Program-made: the position numbers and the translations under genes
Shown here: positions 53,092 through 61,384 of the stretch, piece by piece
Layout of the letters: every line of letters starts with the position of its first letter
Numbering within the stretch: the stretch's first letter is position 1
Assembly (NCBI RefSeq): GCF_001509475.1
Contig: NZ_LLZG01000389.1
Location: 1 to 63,209 of the forward strand
Length of the DNA stretch: 63,209 bases
Direction: 5' to 3'
DNA from: Streptomyces regalis
Lineage (GTDB): Bacteria; Actinomycetota; Actinomycetes; Streptomycetales; Streptomycetaceae
The notes under the pieces: model-generated
What the model saw: the letters and a program-made list of their open reading frames with translations, nothing else
Told to the model about the DNA's origin: nothing
Database searches by the model: none

Positions 53092-55047
53092 TCACCTCAC
53101 GTTCGTCACTACGGTCGCCACGGGGAGCTTCTCGATGCGGATCGCCGACGCCTTGAACTCCGCCGTCCCCGCGATCGGGCAGTTCGCCTCGATCGTCAGC
53201 TGGTTGGTGTCCACCTCGTCGGGAAAGTGCATGGTCATGAAGGCCAGCCCGGGCCGTAGCGCGGTGTCGATCCACACCGGCGCGACGACCGACCCCCGCC
53301 GCGAGGTCACCTGGACCTCCTCGCCCACCACGACCCCGTACCGCTCGGCGTCCTCCGGGCACAGCTCGACGAACTCGCCACGCCGCAGCGGTGAGGCGAA
53401 ACTCCCGCTCTGCACACCGGTGTTGTAGGAGTCGAGCCGCCGCCCGGTGGTGAGCCGGATCGGATACTCCTCGTCGGTGAGGTCGACCGGCGGATCGTGC
53501 TGGACGATCCCGAAGGGCGCCGACATCCCGCGCCTCGTCGGGTCCTTCTCCCACAACCGGCCGTGCAGGTAGGTCGGTTCGAGTTCGTCGGTGCTCGGGC
53601 ACGGCCACTGGATGCCCTGGTGCTCCTCCAGGCGTTCGTACGTCATCCCGTAGTGGTCCGGCGAGACGGACCTGAGCTCGTTCCACACGGCCTCGGCGTC
53701 GGCGTACTTCCACTCGTGGCCGAGCCGCGCGGCCAGCTCGCAGATGATGTCGATGTCCTCACGCGCCTCGCCGGGTGGCGTGACGGCCCGTCGCACCCGC
53801 TGAACCCGGCGCTCGCTGTTGGTCGTTGTGCCGTCGGTCTCGGCCCATCCGGCGGTCGCGGGGAGGACGACGTCGGCCAGCTCGGCCGTCTTCGTCAGGA
53901 AGATGTCCTGCACGACGAGGAAGTCCAGCTGCCGCATGCGCCGTACAGCCTGCTCGCTGTCCGCCTCCGACTGCGCCGGGTTCTCGCCGATGCAGTAGAC
54001 GGCCTTGAGCGTGCCCTCCTCCATCGCCTCGAACATCTCGGTGAGGTTGAGCCCGTAGTGCGGCTGGATGACGGTGTCCCAGGCCGACTCGAACTTCAGC
54101 CGGGAGTCGGGGTCGAGGATGTCCTGGAAGCCGGGCAGACGGTTGGGGATGGCGCCCATGTCGCCGCCGCCCTGCACGTTGTTCTGGCCGCGCAGGGGTT
54201 GCAGGCCCGAGCCGTAGCGCCCCACGTGCCCGGTCAGCAAGGACAGGTTGATCAGCGCGCGGACGTTGTCGGTGCCGTTGTGGTGCTCGGTGATGCCGAG
54301 GGTCCAGCACAGCTGGGCGCGCTCTGCGCGGGCGTAGGCATGCGCCAACTCCCGTATGGCGGCGGCCGGTACGCCCGTCACCTTCTCGGCGAGGGACAGC
54401 GTCCACGGCTCGACCAGGGCCTTGTACTCCTCGAAGCCGCTCGTCGCCCGCTCGATGAACGCCACGTTCGCGAGGCCCGCGTGGATGATCTCGCGGCCGA
54501 TCGCATGCGCCATCGGAATGTCCGTGCCGACGTTCAGCCCGAGCCAGCTCTCCGCCCACTCGGCGGTGGAGGTGCGGCGCGGATCGACGGCGTACATCCG
54601 GGCGCCGTTCCTGATCCCCTTCAGCACGTGCTGGAAGAAGATCGGGTGCGCGAAGCGGGCGTTGGAGCCCCACATCACGATGACGTCGGTGTGCTCGATC
54701 TCCTCGTACGAGGAGGTCCCTCCGCCGGATCCGAAGGCCGCCGACAGGCCTGCCACGCTGGGCGCGTGACAGGTGCGGTTGCAGGAGTCGACGTTGTTGG
54801 TGCCCATCACGACGCGGGCGAACTTCTGGGCGACGTAGTTCATCTCGTTGGTGGCGCGGGCGCAGCTGAACATGCCGAAGGCGCCACGGTGTCGTTCGAT
54901 GCCCCGGGCCGCCCGGTCCAGTGCCTCCTCCCAGCTCGCCTGCCGGAAGGGCTCCTCGCGTGAGTCCCGGACGAGGGGATGGGTGAGGCGCGTGTAGGTC
55001 TTCGGGGTCCGGTCGCGTTTCCTCGTGCGGCGTGCGTCAGCGTTCAT
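53092..55047 (-). CDS. fdhA: Formate dehydrogenase catalytic subunit, lacking its FS0 domain
   Basis: A 651-residue molybdopterin (bis-MGD) oxidoreductase. The Mo ligand is Cys93, followed by His94, in DSCNRTCHAPSVAGL; the enzyme is thus a Cys-, not selenocysteine-type. MGD-binding motifs VIVMWGSNARFAHP and LRGQNNVQGGGDMGAIPNRL and the C-terminal GRRLDSYNTG are present. The protein begins at the point (YTRLTHPLVRD) that normally follows the N-terminal [4Fe-4S] segment. ATG at 55047 overlaps the preceding gene by 4 bp. It oxidises formate to CO2. Confidence 0.92.
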   Translation of the reverse strand: MNADARRTRKRDRTPKTYTRLTHPLVRDSREEPFRQASWEEALDRAARGIERHRGAFGMFSCARATNEMNYVAQKFARVVMGTNNVDSCNRTCHAPSVAGLSAAFGSGGGTSSYEEIEHTDVIVMWGSNARFAHPIFFQHVLKGIRNGARMYAVDPRRTSTAEWAESWLGLNVGTDIPMAHAIGREIIHAGLANVAFIERATSGFEEYKALVEPWTLSLAEKVTGVPAAAIRELAHAYARAERAQLCWTLGITEHHNGTDNVRALINLSLLTGHVGRYGSGLQPLRGQNNVQGGGDMGAIPNRLPGFQDILDPDSRLKFESAWDTVIQPHYGLNLTEMFEAMEEGTLKAVYCIGENPAQSEADSEQAVRRMRQLDFLVVQDIFLTKTAELADVVLPATAGWAETDGTTTNSERRVQRVRRAVTPPGEAREDIDIICELAARLGHEWKYADAEAVWNELRSVSPDHYGMTYERLEEHQGIQWPCPSTDELEPTYLHGRLWEKDPTRRGMSAPFGIVQHDPPVDLTDEEYPIRLTTGRRLDSYNTGVQSGSFASPLRRGEFVELCPEDAERYGVVVGEEVQVTSRRGSVVAPVWIDTALRPGLAFMTMHFPDEVDTNQLTIEANCPIAGTAEFKASAIRIEKLPVATVVTNVR

Positions 55048-56015
55048 GCGGCGCTCCTCAGCGCGAGCAGGTCCGAGATGGCGTGCACGGTGCGCAGGGT
55101 GGGCACCGGCACGCCGGTGATCTCCGCCAACTCGACGACCGCCGCGAGGAGAACGTCGAGTTCGAGCGGCTTGCCGCGCTCCAGGTCCTGGAGCGTGGAC
55201 GTGCGGTGGTCGCCGACCCGCTCCGCGCCCGCGAGCCGGCGCTCGATGGAGACACCGACCTCGCAGCCGAGGGCCTCGGCGACCGAGAGTGTCTCGGTCA
55301 TCATGATCTCGATGACCTTGCGGGTGCCGCCGTGCAGGCACATCTGCCGCATGGTGGCGCGGGCCAGCGCGCTGATCGGGTTGAAGGAGATGTTGCCGAG
55401 CAGTTTGAGCCAGATGTCGTTGCGCAGGTCGGGTTCCACCGGGCACTTGAGGCCGCCGGCCACCATGGCCTCGCTGAACCCGAGACAGCGCCCGGAGACG
55501 CTGCGGTCGGGCTCGCCGATGGAGAACCGGGTGCCTTCCAAGTGCCGTACGACACCCGGTCCTTCGAGTTCGGTCGCCGCGTAGACCACGCAGCCGACGG
55601 CCCGTTCGGGCGCGAGCACCGCACTGACCGCGCCGTCCGGGTCCACGCTCTCGACGCGGTGGCCGTCGTGCGGGCCGCCGTGCCGGTGGAAGTACCACCA
55701 GGGGATGCCGTTCTGGGCAGCGACGACTGCCGTGGTGTCGTGCACAAGGGGCTTGATGAGCGGCCCGCACGCCGCGTACGAGTTGGCCTTCAGCCCCAGG
55801 AAGACGTAGTCGACCGGGCCGACTTCGGCCGGGTCGTCGGTGGCGTGCGCGCGGGCGGTGAAGTCGCCGCGCGGACTGAGCACCCGCACTCCGTGCTGCC
55901 TCATGGCCGCCAGATGCGGTCCACGGGCGATGAGATGCACGTCGGCGCCCGCGCGATGGAGCGCGGCTCCGACGTAGGCGCCGATGGCACCGGCGCCGAG
56001 GACTGCAACTTTCAC
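55044..56015 (-). CDS. Ketopantoate reductase-like (ApbA/PanE) protein
   Basis: A 323-residue NADP-dependent reductase of the PanE family. The N-terminal Rossmann motif is VAVLGAGAIGAYVGAALHRA. Conserved LGLKANSY and AAQNGIPWWYF, the catalytic Lys region DIWLKLLGNISFNPISALA, and the C-terminal helices are present. It is the first gene of the fdh operon (4-bp overlap with fdhA). In this context it may reduce a 2-keto acid unrelated to pantothenate, perhaps linked to oxalate or formate supply; this is inference. Confidence 0.85.
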   Translation of the reverse strand: MKVAVLGAGAIGAYVGAALHRAGADVHLIARGPHLAAMRQHGVRVLSPRGDFTARAHATDDPAEVGPVDYVFLGLKANSYAACGPLIKPLVHDTTAVVAAQNGIPWWYFHRHGGPHDGHRVESVDPDGAVSAVLAPERAVGCVVYAATELEGPGVVRHLEGTRFSIGEPDRSVSGRCLGFSEAMVAGGLKCPVEPDLRNDIWLKLLGNISFNPISALARATMRQMCLHGGTRKVIEIMMTETLSVAEALGCEVGVSIERRLAGAERVGDHRTSTLQDLERGKPLELDVLLAAVVELAEITGVPVPTLRTVHAISDLLALRSAA

Positions 56016-56107
56016 TTCGGAACGCTCCGTTCGGTCGAGGGAGTACCGCGGAGGTGGCTGGGAAGCGCCGACTGGCTGGGAAGCTGCTACCGAATCCTGT
56101 CGACGGA

Positions 56108-56123
56108 ATATTGTCTACAGTAT
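56108..56123. promoter_or_regulatory. GntR/FadR-like operator between fdh operon and OFA transporter
   Basis: ATATTGT and ACAGTAT (one mismatch pair) flank CT, giving a TGT-N2-ACA core typical of GntR-family FadR/VanR operators. It lies 93-108 bp from the panE-like start and 150-165 bp from the antiporter start, and is AT-rich against its surroundings. Confidence 0.5.
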
Positions 56124-56272
56124 GGATAGGGGGTCAGCAAGGGTTCGTGCACGGCGTTCGATACGGCTTCCGTACGGCGTTCGACCGTTCGTCGCGCCCG
56201 GCATACCGTTCATCGCATACCGTCGACGCGCCGCCTTCTCAACTCCGCTGCTGCTCCCTACCGTTCGGGATC

Positions 56273-57604
56273 ATGAGTCCCCCTGTCGCTCCCCCGGGAT
56301 GGAGCCGCTGGCTGGTTCCGCCCGCCGCTCTGTCGGTCCATCTGTCCATCGGCCAGGCCTACGCCTGGAGCGTGTTCAAGCCCCCGCTCGAGTCCGCGCT
56401 CGGCCTCAGCGGCACCCAGAGCGCGCTGCCGTTCCAGCTCGGCATCGTCATGCTCGGTCTGTCGGCCGCGTTCGGCGGCACGCTGGTGGAGCGCAACGGG
56501 CCGCGCTGGGCGATGACCGTCGCCCTGATCTGCTTCTCGTCCGGCTTCCTGCTCTCCGCGCTGGGCGCGGCCACCGAGCAGTACTGGCTGATCGTCCTCG
56601 GCTACGGCTTCGTCGGCGGGATCGGCCTCGGCATCGGCTACATCTCGCCGGTCTCCACGCTGATCAAGTGGTTCCCGGACCGGCCAGGCATGGCCACCGG
56701 CATCGCCATCATGGGCTTCGGTGGCGGCGCTCTCATCGCCTCGCCCTGGTCGGCGCAGATGCTGGAGTCGTTCGGCGCCGACAGCTCCGGGATCGCGCTG
56801 GCCTTCCTGGTGCACGGGCTGTCGTACGCCGTCTTCATGCTGCTCGGTGTGCTGCTGGTCCGGGTGCCGCGCACCGAGAAGCCGGTCGGTGACGGGCCCA
56901 GCGTCTTCGACGGACCGCAGGTGTCCGCCCGCAACGCCGTGCGCACGCCGCAGTTCTGGTGTCTGTGGATCGTGCTCTGCATGAACGTGACCGCGGGCAT
57001 CGGCATCCTGGAGAAGGCCGCGCCGATGATCACGGACTTCTTCGCGAACACCTCGACAACGGTGTCGGCGTCGGCCGCGGCCGGCTTCGTCGCCCTGCTG
57101 TCCGCCGCCAACATGGCGGGCCGGATCGGCTGGTCGTCGACCTCCGACCTGATCGGACGCAAGAACGTCTACCGTCTGTACCTGGGCGTGGGCGCCCTCA
57201 TGTACGGGCTGATCGCGCTGGCCGGCGACTCGTCGAAGCCGCTTTTCATCCTGTGCGCGCTGGTGATCCTGTCCTTCTACGGCGGTGGCTTCGCGACGAT
57301 CCCCGCGTATCTGAAGGACCTCTTCGGGACCTACCAGGTGGGCGCCATCCACGGGCGGCTGCTCACCGCCTGGTCCACGGCCGGTGTCCTCGGGCCGCTG
57401 ATCGTCAACTGGATCGCCGACCGGCAGGAGGAGGCGGGCAAGGACGGCTCGTCCCTGTACACGATGTCCCTGTTCATCATGATCGGGCTGCTCGCCGTCG
57501 GCTTCGTCGCCAACGAACTCGTCCGGCCCGTCCACCCCCGCCACCACATCCCCACCCCGGAGTCGAAGGAGGCCCCCGATGTCCAGCGACAGCAGCCCGC
57601 CTAG
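56273..57604 (+). CDS. OFA-family major facilitator (oxalate/formate antiporter type)
   Basis: A 443-residue MFS transporter with twelve hydrophobic segments. OFA signatures are HLSIGQAYAWSVFKPPLE at helix 1, GGIGLGIGYISPVSTLIKWF at helix 4-5, and GRIGWSSTSDLIGRKNVYRL in the central loop. It probably exchanges or exports formate or oxalate across the membrane. ATG at 56273 (MSPPVAPPGWSRW) has a weak GGGA site; an upstream start cannot be excluded. Divergent from the formate dehydrogenase operon. Its 3' end overlaps a 42-residue gene by 26 bp. Confidence 0.88.
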   Translation: MSPPVAPPGWSRWLVPPAALSVHLSIGQAYAWSVFKPPLESALGLSGTQSALPFQLGIVMLGLSAAFGGTLVERNGPRWAMTVALICFSSGFLLSALGAATEQYWLIVLGYGFVGGIGLGIGYISPVSTLIKWFPDRPGMATGIAIMGFGGGALIASPWSAQMLESFGADSSGIALAFLVHGLSYAVFMLLGVLLVRVPRTEKPVGDGPSVFDGPQVSARNAVRTPQFWCLWIVLCMNVTAGIGILEKAAPMITDFFANTSTTVSASAAAGFVALLSAANMAGRIGWSSTSDLIGRKNVYRLYLGVGALMYGLIALAGDSSKPLFILCALVILSFYGGGFATIPAYLKDLFGTYQVGAIHGRLLTAWSTAGVLGPLIVNWIADRQEEAGKDGSSLYTMSLFIMIGLLAVGFVANELVRPVHPRHHIPTPESKEAPDVQRQQPA

Positions 57605-57707
57605 CCGACGGGGGCTCATCGCCTTCGCCTGGGTGTGGGTGGGAGTGCCGCTCGCCTACGGGCTGTACGAACTCGTACAGAAGGCGACGCAGTTGTTCAC
57701 CGGATAA
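57579..57707 (+). CDS. MFS transporter small subunit (42 aa)
   Basis: A 42-residue protein missed by length cutoffs. AAGGAGG (57566-57572) lies 6 bp before the ATG. Polar N-terminus (SSDSSPPSRR), then one hydrophobic segment (LIAFAWVWVGVPLAYGLYEL) and a short tail VQKATQLFTG. It matches the small proteins that follow OFA-type transporter genes in actinobacteria, often labelled MFS transporter small subunit. It overlaps the antiporter gene by 26 bp in another frame, so translation is coupled. Confidence 0.85.
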   Translation: MSSDSSPPSRRGLIAFAWVWVGVPLAYGLYELVQKATQLFTG

Positions 57708-57834
57708 GGAACTGATGTCTGACACATGAGGACGGTGGGCCGCGCGGGGCGGGCTTCCGGGAGGATCCTGGTTCGCGCGCGGCACCAGCCGCGGCGAAAT
57801 CGGGGGAATCGCAGTGACGTTTTCTCAGCGTTGA

Positions 57835-58644
57835 TCATTTCCAGATGCCGTTGAGAACGAGGGCGGCTCGGGCGATGTTGCCGATCCGGCTGGGGCTGAG
57901 CGTGACGTGCTGCAGGGTTCGCCACCGTTGCTTGAGCTCGGCTGCGGCGCGTTCACCGAGGGCGCGGACGCCTCTGATCAGGCTGTTGGTGGTGCGCGTG
58001 TCCGAGTCCAGGGTCTGTTCGGAGCGGCCCTTCGGGCGCCGGACCGGGACGAGGATGCCGATCCCCGCGCCGATGTAGCCCTTGTCGGCGAGGGTGGGCA
58101 GGCCGTCGGCGGCGGCCTTGTACAGCGCGGGCAATGCGTGGATGCGGGCGGCGGTGAGGTCGGGTGTGGAGCCGGGCTCGACGTCGGAGACCCACAGCGG
58201 TGTGCCGTCCGGGGCGGACAGGAACTGCACGTTGCCGCCGAAGGCCTTGTGTTTCTGGCTGAACCACAGGTCGTTGCCGTTGTCGCGGACTCCAGCGACG
58301 CGGTCGGACTCGATCAGCGTGCCGTCGAGGATCACGTGAGTCATGCCTTCGCGGTGGCAGCGGTCCAGGACCTGGTGCAGGTCCGAGGCCTGGTCGGCGA
58401 GGACGTCGATGCCTTCGTGGAGATAGCGGTAGCCCGTGGCCTGGGAGACGCCGGCGTCTCGGGCCAGGCAGTGTACGCATCCTCGTTCGCGAAACCAGCG
58501 CAGGACCAGCACGGCCTGGCGGAACGGGCCGAGCGCGCGACTGACGCGCGGAGTGCCGATGCGTCGTCGGTGTGCGGCCAGCAGACGGGACAGGTACTCC
58601 ACGACATGGCGCGGAACGTCGAGCGCGGCAGCATAGATGACCAA
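57835..58644 (-). CDS. IS5-family transposase (HTH_Tnp_4 + DDE_Tnp_4)
   Basis: A 269-residue transposase with an N-terminal HTH (VSRALGPFRQAVLVLRWF, DAGVSQATGYRYL) and a DDE domain. The catalytic set is D107 (VILDGTLIESDR), D187 (LADKGYIGAG) and E231 (ALGERAAAELK). It appears complete and may be active. TTG at 58644 is the start used. A near-identical 3' end of the same element type lies inverted at about 59690-59890. The outer inverted repeat on the 5' side could not be identified, so exact element borders are open. Confidence 0.88.
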   Translation of the reverse strand: MVIYAAALDVPRHVVEYLSRLLAAHRRRIGTPRVSRALGPFRQAVLVLRWFRERGCVHCLARDAGVSQATGYRYLHEGIDVLADQASDLHQVLDRCHREGMTHVILDGTLIESDRVAGVRDNGNDLWFSQKHKAFGGNVQFLSAPDGTPLWVSDVEPGSTPDLTAARIHALPALYKAAADGLPTLADKGYIGAGIGILVPVRRPKGRSEQTLDSDTRTTNSLIRGVRALGERAAAELKQRWRTLQHVTLSPSRIGNIARAALVLNGIWK

Positions 58645-58757
58645 GGTGGGGCCTCCGGCTCAGCGGACGATCTTGTGAGGGAGGCCTGTCCTACCAGGGG
58701 CTTCACGTTTGTTAGAGCCCGGGGCCCGCATACCCGATCCGCGCTCGATCGAGTGGC

Positions 58758-59570
58758 TCAAGCCTTCTCGGCGCGGATCGAGTAGGTGAGGGGGATGCGC
58801 GGAGCGCCCTCGGAATGCCGGTAGATGTCGCCGTCGTGGCGCTCAAGCGACCGGCGTTGGAGGTAGAAGGTGTAGTCGTGCTCGTGAAGAAACTGGATCC
58901 GTAGCCCAGCTCCGGCGATCGCCGAGACAACGGTCGACAGACTGTGCCGCCACTCGACGCTCTCGTTGCCCTCGGTCGTTGCCGCCTCATCGGCGTACGT
59001 ACCGGGGCCTCCCGAGGCTTCCGGACCTTCATCGAAGTAGTCGTGTGTGACCGTGCTTCCGGTCTCGTCGTCGAGGACGAAGCTGAAGGGGTGGAACTCC
59101 GCAAGGTACAGGTGCCCAGTGGGAGCGAGCAGTTCAGCGATCACCGACGCCCAGCGGCTGATGTCGGGAAGCCAATTCAGCGCCCCGAAGCTGACGTAGA
59201 CAATGTCGAAGGTCTCCCCCTCGACTGCCGAGACCGCGTCGTAGACGTCCGCGGTCAGGAAGCGTGCGTCGATGCCGAGTTCGGTTGCGAGTTGTGAAGC
59301 CGCCTTGATCGCAGGTGGAGAGAAGTCCAGCCCGGTGACCTGGGCTCCTCGTACCGCCCACGACAGCGTGTCCCGGCCGAAGTGGCACTGCAGATGGATC
59401 AGGCGCTTACCCCTGACATCCCCCACCTCGGCCGTCTCGAAGTCCTTCAGCGAATCGGGCCGGGCGCGGAACCCCTCCATGTCGTAGAACGCCGCGCCCA
59501 GATGAATGGGCACCCGCTCGTCCCAGTACGCCTTGTTCAACTCCCGCCAGCGCCCTGCCAGATCACCCAT
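58758..59570 (-). CDS. Class I SAM-dependent methyltransferase
   Basis: A 270-residue methyltransferase. Motif I region RLIHLQCHFGRDTLSWA, acidic loop VTGLDFSPPAI, and a long beta-hairpin with FVLDDETGSTVTHDYF are seen. This QCHFG-type subfamily is common in actinobacteria; substrates are unknown. ATG at 59570 (MGDLAGRW) is chosen; the longer frame upstream runs antisense through IS debris. The gene lies between inverted 3' ends of one IS type. Confidence 0.8.
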   Translation of the reverse strand: MGDLAGRWRELNKAYWDERVPIHLGAAFYDMEGFRARPDSLKDFETAEVGDVRGKRLIHLQCHFGRDTLSWAVRGAQVTGLDFSPPAIKAASQLATELGIDARFLTADVYDAVSAVEGETFDIVYVSFGALNWLPDISRWASVIAELLAPTGHLYLAEFHPFSFVLDDETGSTVTHDYFDEGPEASGGPGTYADEAATTEGNESVEWRHSLSTVVSAIAGAGLRIQFLHEHDYTFYLQRRSLERHDGDIYRHSEGAPRIPLTYSIRAEKA

Positions 59571-59689
59571 GAATCCGGACGATACACGGAGGCGGACTGG
59601 CCTACTACGCTGTCGGACTCGCCAACCAACCAGTGGCCACGAGCAGCTCGAACGGCTCTCGAAATCCAACCCCGGATGCGCGTGCGGGG

Positions 59690-59890
59690 ACAGCTCCGCC
59701 AACGCACGGTTGATCTTCCACGCCCGCTGGGCGGCACGTGCGCGCGCTCGGCGAGCGACTGCCGTCGAGCTCAAGCAGCGATGACGCAGCCGCCGCACGT
59801 CACGCTCAGCCCCAACCGCATCGGCGGCCTCACCCGCGTCGCCGCGTTCTCAACGGAATCTGAAAGTGATCACCACTGAGAAAACGTCAG
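59690..59890 (+). mobile_element. Degenerate 3' end of an IS5-family element
   Basis: The plus strand reads traces of the transposase C-terminus in broken frames: ATAVELKQR then a stop, and HVTLSPNRIGGLTRVAAFST in another frame, against AAAELKQRW and HVTLSPSRIGNIARAAL in the intact copy. The similarity runs through CTGAGAAAACGTCA at 59870-59883, also present inverted at about 57814-57827, and ends there. It marks the element border. Confidence 0.7.
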
Positions 59891-60229
59891 TGACAGACAG
59901 ACCGGGTGAAGGCAGGCCCGGACCGGTGCCCCCGCAGAGGGGGCGGGAAAGCGGCCCCCCAGCTCTGATTACACATCCCGGCCCTGCGGCGAGGCTAATC
60001 CCCTCCATGCCGGTCCTGAAAGCGAGAGCCCCGACGGGCGTACGGAAGTGCGTGAGTCGACTCCTTCAGGTTCCCCTCTTGAAGTGAGCAACCCCCTTCC
60101 CTGGGGGCCTATTGCTTGCTTCAAGGGGGTCCAACCCGCTCCCGCCCGCTCAGGGCACCGGAAGTAGTCGCCGACAAGACTCGCTGGTCCGGAGGGACCC
60201 CAGCCCAGGAGGGGGGCAGGCGAGGAGTG
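59891..60229. other. Intergenic stretch with a long hairpin
   Basis: No gene is supported in these 339 bp. The main feature is the hairpin at 60073-60129. The remainder shows short GC-rich repeats only. Confidence 0.5.
60073..60129. other. Long two-part hairpin
   Basis: CTTGAAGTGAGCAA (60078-60091) pairs with TTGCTTGCTTCAAG (60112-60125), two mismatches. Inside, CCCCC (60092-60096) pairs with GGGGG (60103-60107); outside, CCCC (60073-60076) pairs with GGGG (60126-60129). It may be a terminator, an RNA element or a recombination site at the island edge. Confidence 0.5.
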
Positions 60230-61174
60230 TCAGCTGCTGCTGTCGGTCGGTGTCTCGGAATGCGTTGACGGTGGTGGGGTCGTCGGCGTCTCGGAATGCG
60301 TTGACGGCTTAGTGGACGGTTTGGGGGTGGGATTCGTCGTGGAGGGGGTCGAGGACGGTTTATGGGACGGCTCGGGACAGACGTTGCCGCTGACGCTGCC
60401 TTCAGAGCGCACGGTCATCCGGTTGTTCTCCACTTTCACCGGCTGGGCCAATGTGGCTCCAGGCTTTGGATCCTTTGGCTGCTCGATGATTTTAAACTGT
60501 TTAGTTTTCCCTTTGCCTCGCGTTCCCGTCTGAATGGTTATATCTCCAAACGCCGGGAATGGCCGAAGGCAGTCGCCGCTCCCGGTGGTTCTCTCGACTA
60601 TCCATTCTTTTGAGTTGGTCGCATGGCCATCGTCACCCACTATCTTCAGTGGGCGTATTTTGCGATTCTTGCCGTTATTCTTTTTGGCGTCAAGCTTGTA
60701 GATCCATCCCCTTTTTGGGTCCTTTACGTGCTGGATACGCACCGATACTTTGTCACTTCCGACAGCAAAACGGTCAAATACGTGAACGCAAATTTTGCCA
60801 ACGCCGAGGTCAACTGGGCAATTTTCGGGCTTCCCATTTCTTCCGAGCTGCTGCCAGACCAGCTGTGTAAATGGCTTTCCGTACAGGCAGGAAGTCAGTG
60901 ATCCGATCTGGATGAGAGGCTCGCTACCTTGCTGTTCAATCCCTCCGAGTCCCACCCACACGGCGACTTGGGGAGGGGTGGAAGAGGAACTGGAAGAGGG
61001 GCACTTCACGTTTGGAATTTCCCAAGCGCCTTCGACTGAATGTGCTTCCGGGCCCGCCACTTCGAGGCCAGCGTAGTTATTACTGGGTGCGGGCGTTTCG
61101 GAAATTCCTGTCAGTGTCGCATTGGCTGGCAGAAAAGCCGCTGTTGCAGCGGCGAGGAGGATTGCATGCTTCAT
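60230..61174 (-). CDS. Secreted glutamic peptidase-like (G1/eqolisin) protein
   Basis: A 314-residue secreted protein. The signal peptide is MKHAILLAAATAAFLPANA. The core resembles peptidase family G1 (A4): NNYAGLEVAGPEAHSVEGAW, VAVWVGLGGIEQQGSEPLIQ, and KEWIVERTTGSGDCLRPFP, where EWIVE carries the catalytic Glu and a Gln precedes the WVGLGG strand. The last 50 residues are a Pro/Thr/Ser tail with a 12-residue duplication (THSETPT). Codon use is clearly less GC-rich than neighbours (AAA, TTT, ATT frequent), a sign of transfer. ATG at 61174 follows GGAGGTG; a longer frame upstream lacks a site. Confidence 0.75.
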   Translation of the reverse strand: MKHAILLAAATAAFLPANATLTGISETPAPSNNYAGLEVAGPEAHSVEGAWEIPNVKCPSSSSSSTPPQVAVWVGLGGIEQQGSEPLIQIGSLTSCLYGKPFTQLVWQQLGRNGKPENCPVDLGVGKICVHVFDRFAVGSDKVSVRIQHVKDPKRGWIYKLDAKKNNGKNRKIRPLKIVGDDGHATNSKEWIVERTTGSGDCLRPFPAFGDITIQTGTRGKGKTKQFKIIEQPKDPKPGATLAQPVKVENNRMTVRSEGSVSGNVCPEPSHKPSSTPSTTNPTPKPSTKPSTHSETPTTPPPSTHSETPTDSSS

Positions 61175-61339
61175 GGCACCCACCTCCATGATTTTGGGAA
61201 GCAACCCTTGGGGAAAGTCCTCTCGTGAGACCGCTCGCCAGCGAACGACCAACTCTGTCGTGGGAGTTAGGGCTGCAACTTCGATCACAACACAGCTCCA
61301 TGGTCGGTGCAACCGGACGAGGGAAGCGCAGCAATACAG

Positions 61340-61372
61340 CGAAGGGGCGGCCACCCGTGGGCCGCCCCTTCG
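61340..61372. terminator. Hairpin terminator after the PIMT-like gene
   Basis: A perfect 13-bp stem (61340-61352 with 61360-61372) and 7-base loop lie 13 bp downstream of the minus-strand stop at 61385. Confidence 0.8.
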
Positions 61373-61384
61373 TCGTTGCCCGGC

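Noticed and set aside
58645..58757. Terminal inverted repeat on the 5' side of the IS5 transposase
   Set aside because: No sequence here is the inverted match of the border seen at about 57814-57827, so the element's second end is left undefined.
60246..60307. Two 26-bp direct repeats 36 bp apart, CRISPR-like spacing
   Set aside because: Only two copies, in frame, encoding the THSETPT repeat in the Pro/Thr tail of the secreted peptidase-like protein. No cas genes.
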